DNA of 64,000 nucleotides from JAJDAH01 sp964487605 (GTDB lineage: Bacteria > Myxococcota_A > Polyangia > Polyangiales > Polyangiaceae), in NCBI GenBank assembly GCA_964487605.1, contig CAZARU010000003.1:1-64000 (forward strand), written 5' to 3'. A program made the position numbers and the translations under genes. A model generated the notes under the pieces. The model did no database searches. It worked only from the letters and a program-made list of their open reading frames with translations, and was not told the DNA's origin. Position 1 is the first letter of the stretch. Every line of letters begins with the position of its first letter. Positions 62,646-64,000 of this stretch are shown in pieces.

Positions 62646-64000
62646 TTGCCGTCCGTGGGCAGGGCCATCCAGTCGAACAGGCGCGTCGACGCTTCGAGGG
62701 GGCTGGCCTCGAGGGCGATGCCTCGCTCGATGCAGCGTTCGACGAGGGCGGAAAGCGCACGAACGGCCTCCGGCAAGCGGTCGAGCCCCACGGCGTCGAG
62801 GGCGACCTCCACGCGCGCGGCGCCCACGCCGGAGCTGCGGGCGACGTCCGCGCAGTCGCGAAGCGAGCTCAGTGCGTCGCGGTGCATCGGGAGCCGCAGC
62901 TCTACGCCCATGCCGCGCGTCGCGACGAGGCTGCGCAGACCGGCGATTGCCTGATCGTGGGCGCCATCGTCCCGCGTGATGCCGTCGGAGATCGCAGCGG
63001 TTGCTCCGAACAGCTTGATGCTCGCGGACGACAGTCCGCTGGCGATGGCGGCCCGCACGAACGACGGATAGGCGAACCGCCGGCCGTTGGACACGACGCC
63101 GACGTGGCGGCGATCGATACCACGAGCCAGGCGGACGGCTTCTAGGAACGCGGGGTGCAGCGTGGGCTCCCTGCCGGCGAGCACGACGGGTTCTCCGCCG
63201 GCTCGGGCGTGCTCGACGCGAGCGGCGATCGCACTGGGCGAGTCCGCCATCCAGGTGTCGCGGTTCGAGCAGCTCGCGCACGCGTTGTTGCAGCTCCCCG
63301 CGAAGAGCGCCGAGACGCCGCGCTCGTTGCGAGCCTTTCGCAGGCCGTCCGGTCGGGTCTGCGGGCTGGCGATCGACGCGAGCGCCGTGCGCAGCTCGTC
63401 GAGGTCTCGCATCACCTTCGCGACGGCGTTGGCGTGCGCCCCCGGCGCGGCTCGCCGGGCGAACCCGGACGCCGCGCGGAGCTGGGCCACTTCACTCTCG
63501 GCCCCCAGGGCGTCGCGGAGTGCGGCCGCTAGCTCGTACGCGAGGCGCGTCCGCTCGTCGAGGAACCTCCACGGCAGCTCGGGGTTGTAGCCCTTTCGCC
63601 TCCCGGCCCCCTCGTCGCCGTGCGACCACTCCGCGGTGACGGCGCCATCACGCTCGGCGGCGTAGAAGATGGGCAGGTCACGGTAGAGGCGCAGGCGGTT
63701 GCGCCCCATGTCGAAGAAGAGTTCGCGGAGCCCGTGGCGGCGGATCACCCTGGTCGAGTCCCGAAGGTCCTCCGGTGTGGTCCACGGGTTCCAGAGGATG
63801 AGGCTGTGTCCGCGTGCCCGGGCGTAGTCGAATGCATCGGGATACTCGCAGGCCAGGGCGCGCATGGCGGCGACGGCCGCGAGGGAGTCCTCTACCGTCA
63901 TTCCCTTGTTGTAGCGCTCGAGTTCGGCGTCGCTGAACGCCTCGAACCCCGAGAGGTACACCTCCAGGCGGTTCCCCGTGTCGCGCGCCGCGCGGACGCC
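62642..64000 (-). CDS. Tandem radical SAM fusion protein (5' end beyond window)
   Basis: At least 452 residues; the frame stays open to the window edge. The visible N-terminus (SGFEAFSDAELERYNKGMTV) is the second half of one radical SAM core, like the GxExxSDxxLxxxNKG motif of B12-type enzymes, followed by HSLILWNPWTTPEDL. Then comes a second core with CNNACASC (Cys-x3-Cys-x2-Cys) and VVLAGREPTLHP, again GREP not GGEP, similar to the upstream plus-strand radical SAM protein. A linker of about 100 residues joins them. Two radical SAM modules in one chain are unusual. Its stop overlaps the next gene. Confidence 0.82.
   Translation of the reverse strand, partial: GVRAARDTGNRLEVYLSGFEAFSDAELERYNKGMTVEDSLAAVAAMRALACEYPDAFDYARARGHSLILWNPWTTPEDLRDSTRVIRRHGLRELFFDMGRNRLRLYRDLPIFYAAERDGAVTAEWSHGDEGAGRRKGYNPELPWRFLDERTRLAYELAAALRDALGAESEVAQLRAASGFARRAAPGAHANAVAKVMRDLDELRTALASIASPQTRPDGLRKARNERGVSALFAGSCNNACASCSNRDTWMADSPSAIAARVEHARAGGEPVVLAGREPTLHPAFLEAVRLARGIDRRHVGVVSNGRRFAYPSFVRAAIASGLSSASIKLFGATAAISDGITRDDGAHDQAIAGLRSLVATRGMGVELRLPMHRDALSSLRDCADVARSSGVGAARVEVALDAVGLDRLPEAVRALSALVERCIERGIALEASPLEASTRLFDWMALPTDGK

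Noticed and set aside
57651..64000. Naming the radical SAM cluster as a known RiPP or cofactor pathway
   Set aside because: No precursor peptide, partner or family-specific motif in view supports a specific pathway.

Overview
The window is very GC-rich, with third codon positions almost always G or C. Every gene style in it points to a myxobacterium of the class Polyangia (Myxococcota). The signs are many lipoproteins with long Gly/Ser/Ala linkers, secreted TPR proteins, FHA and hybrid-kinase signalling, several ECF sigma factors, a giant winged-helix/AAA/TPR regulator, and frequent 4-base GTGA or ATGA gene overlaps. I see no phage, insertion sequence, integrase or CRISPR array. The window looks like ordinary chromosome with about 64 protein genes, one 23-codon leader ORF and one tRNA gene.

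Left part (0-18 kb): tail of an unknown protein and a secreted TPR protein; an exported esterase head-to-head with a DUF547 membrane protein; a GST/TetR divergent pair with tandem operator-like repeats; a lipoprotein with a lipin-type (LNS2) phosphatase domain; pyruvate kinase followed by an ECF sigma factor with its own transmembrane segment; a HAD hydrolase and a PAS/PAS hybrid histidine kinase; glutamyl-Q tRNA(Asp) synthetase; a complete eukaryote-type 6-phosphofructo-2-kinase/fructose-2,6-bisphosphatase; a tetraheme lipoprotein with a secreted helical protein; and a lipoprotein that keeps all six copper ligands of peptidylglycine monooxygenase.

Middle (18-48 kb): a minus-strand run (SCP-x-type thiolase, winged-helix/AAA/TPR regulator, di-iron ferritin-like protein, exported EEP-fold hydrolase) suggesting regulated lipid or acyl-CoA chemistry. 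A second minus-strand run holds glycerol-3-phosphate dehydrogenase, an FGGY kinase, a lipoprotein, a methyltransferase, a polytopic membrane protein, a VOC protein, a fatty-acid hydroxylase and an FHA protein. Then come an MBL hydrolase, an ECF sigma/cupin anti-sigma pair, a LysR/outer-membrane-protein divergent pair, two small Cys-rich paralogous lipoproteins, an SDR, a Baeyer-Villiger-type monooxygenase, a GAF histidine kinase translationally coupled to a membrane diguanylate cyclase, and a large WD40-like lipoprotein with a heme-c motif.

Right part (48-64 kb): Gly-rich lipoproteins, glutaminase, tRNA-Ser(UGA), a hybrid histidine kinase behind a 23-codon leader ORF, cyclophilin, an ArsR/SRPBCC divergent module with an AT-rich palindromic operator, SlyX, and four clustered radical SAM proteins. 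Three of these form an apparent operon that runs off the right edge. This radical SAM cluster is the best candidate for an undescribed system: no precursor peptide or known marker gene is visible, one member binds B12, and one is a fusion of two radical SAM modules.
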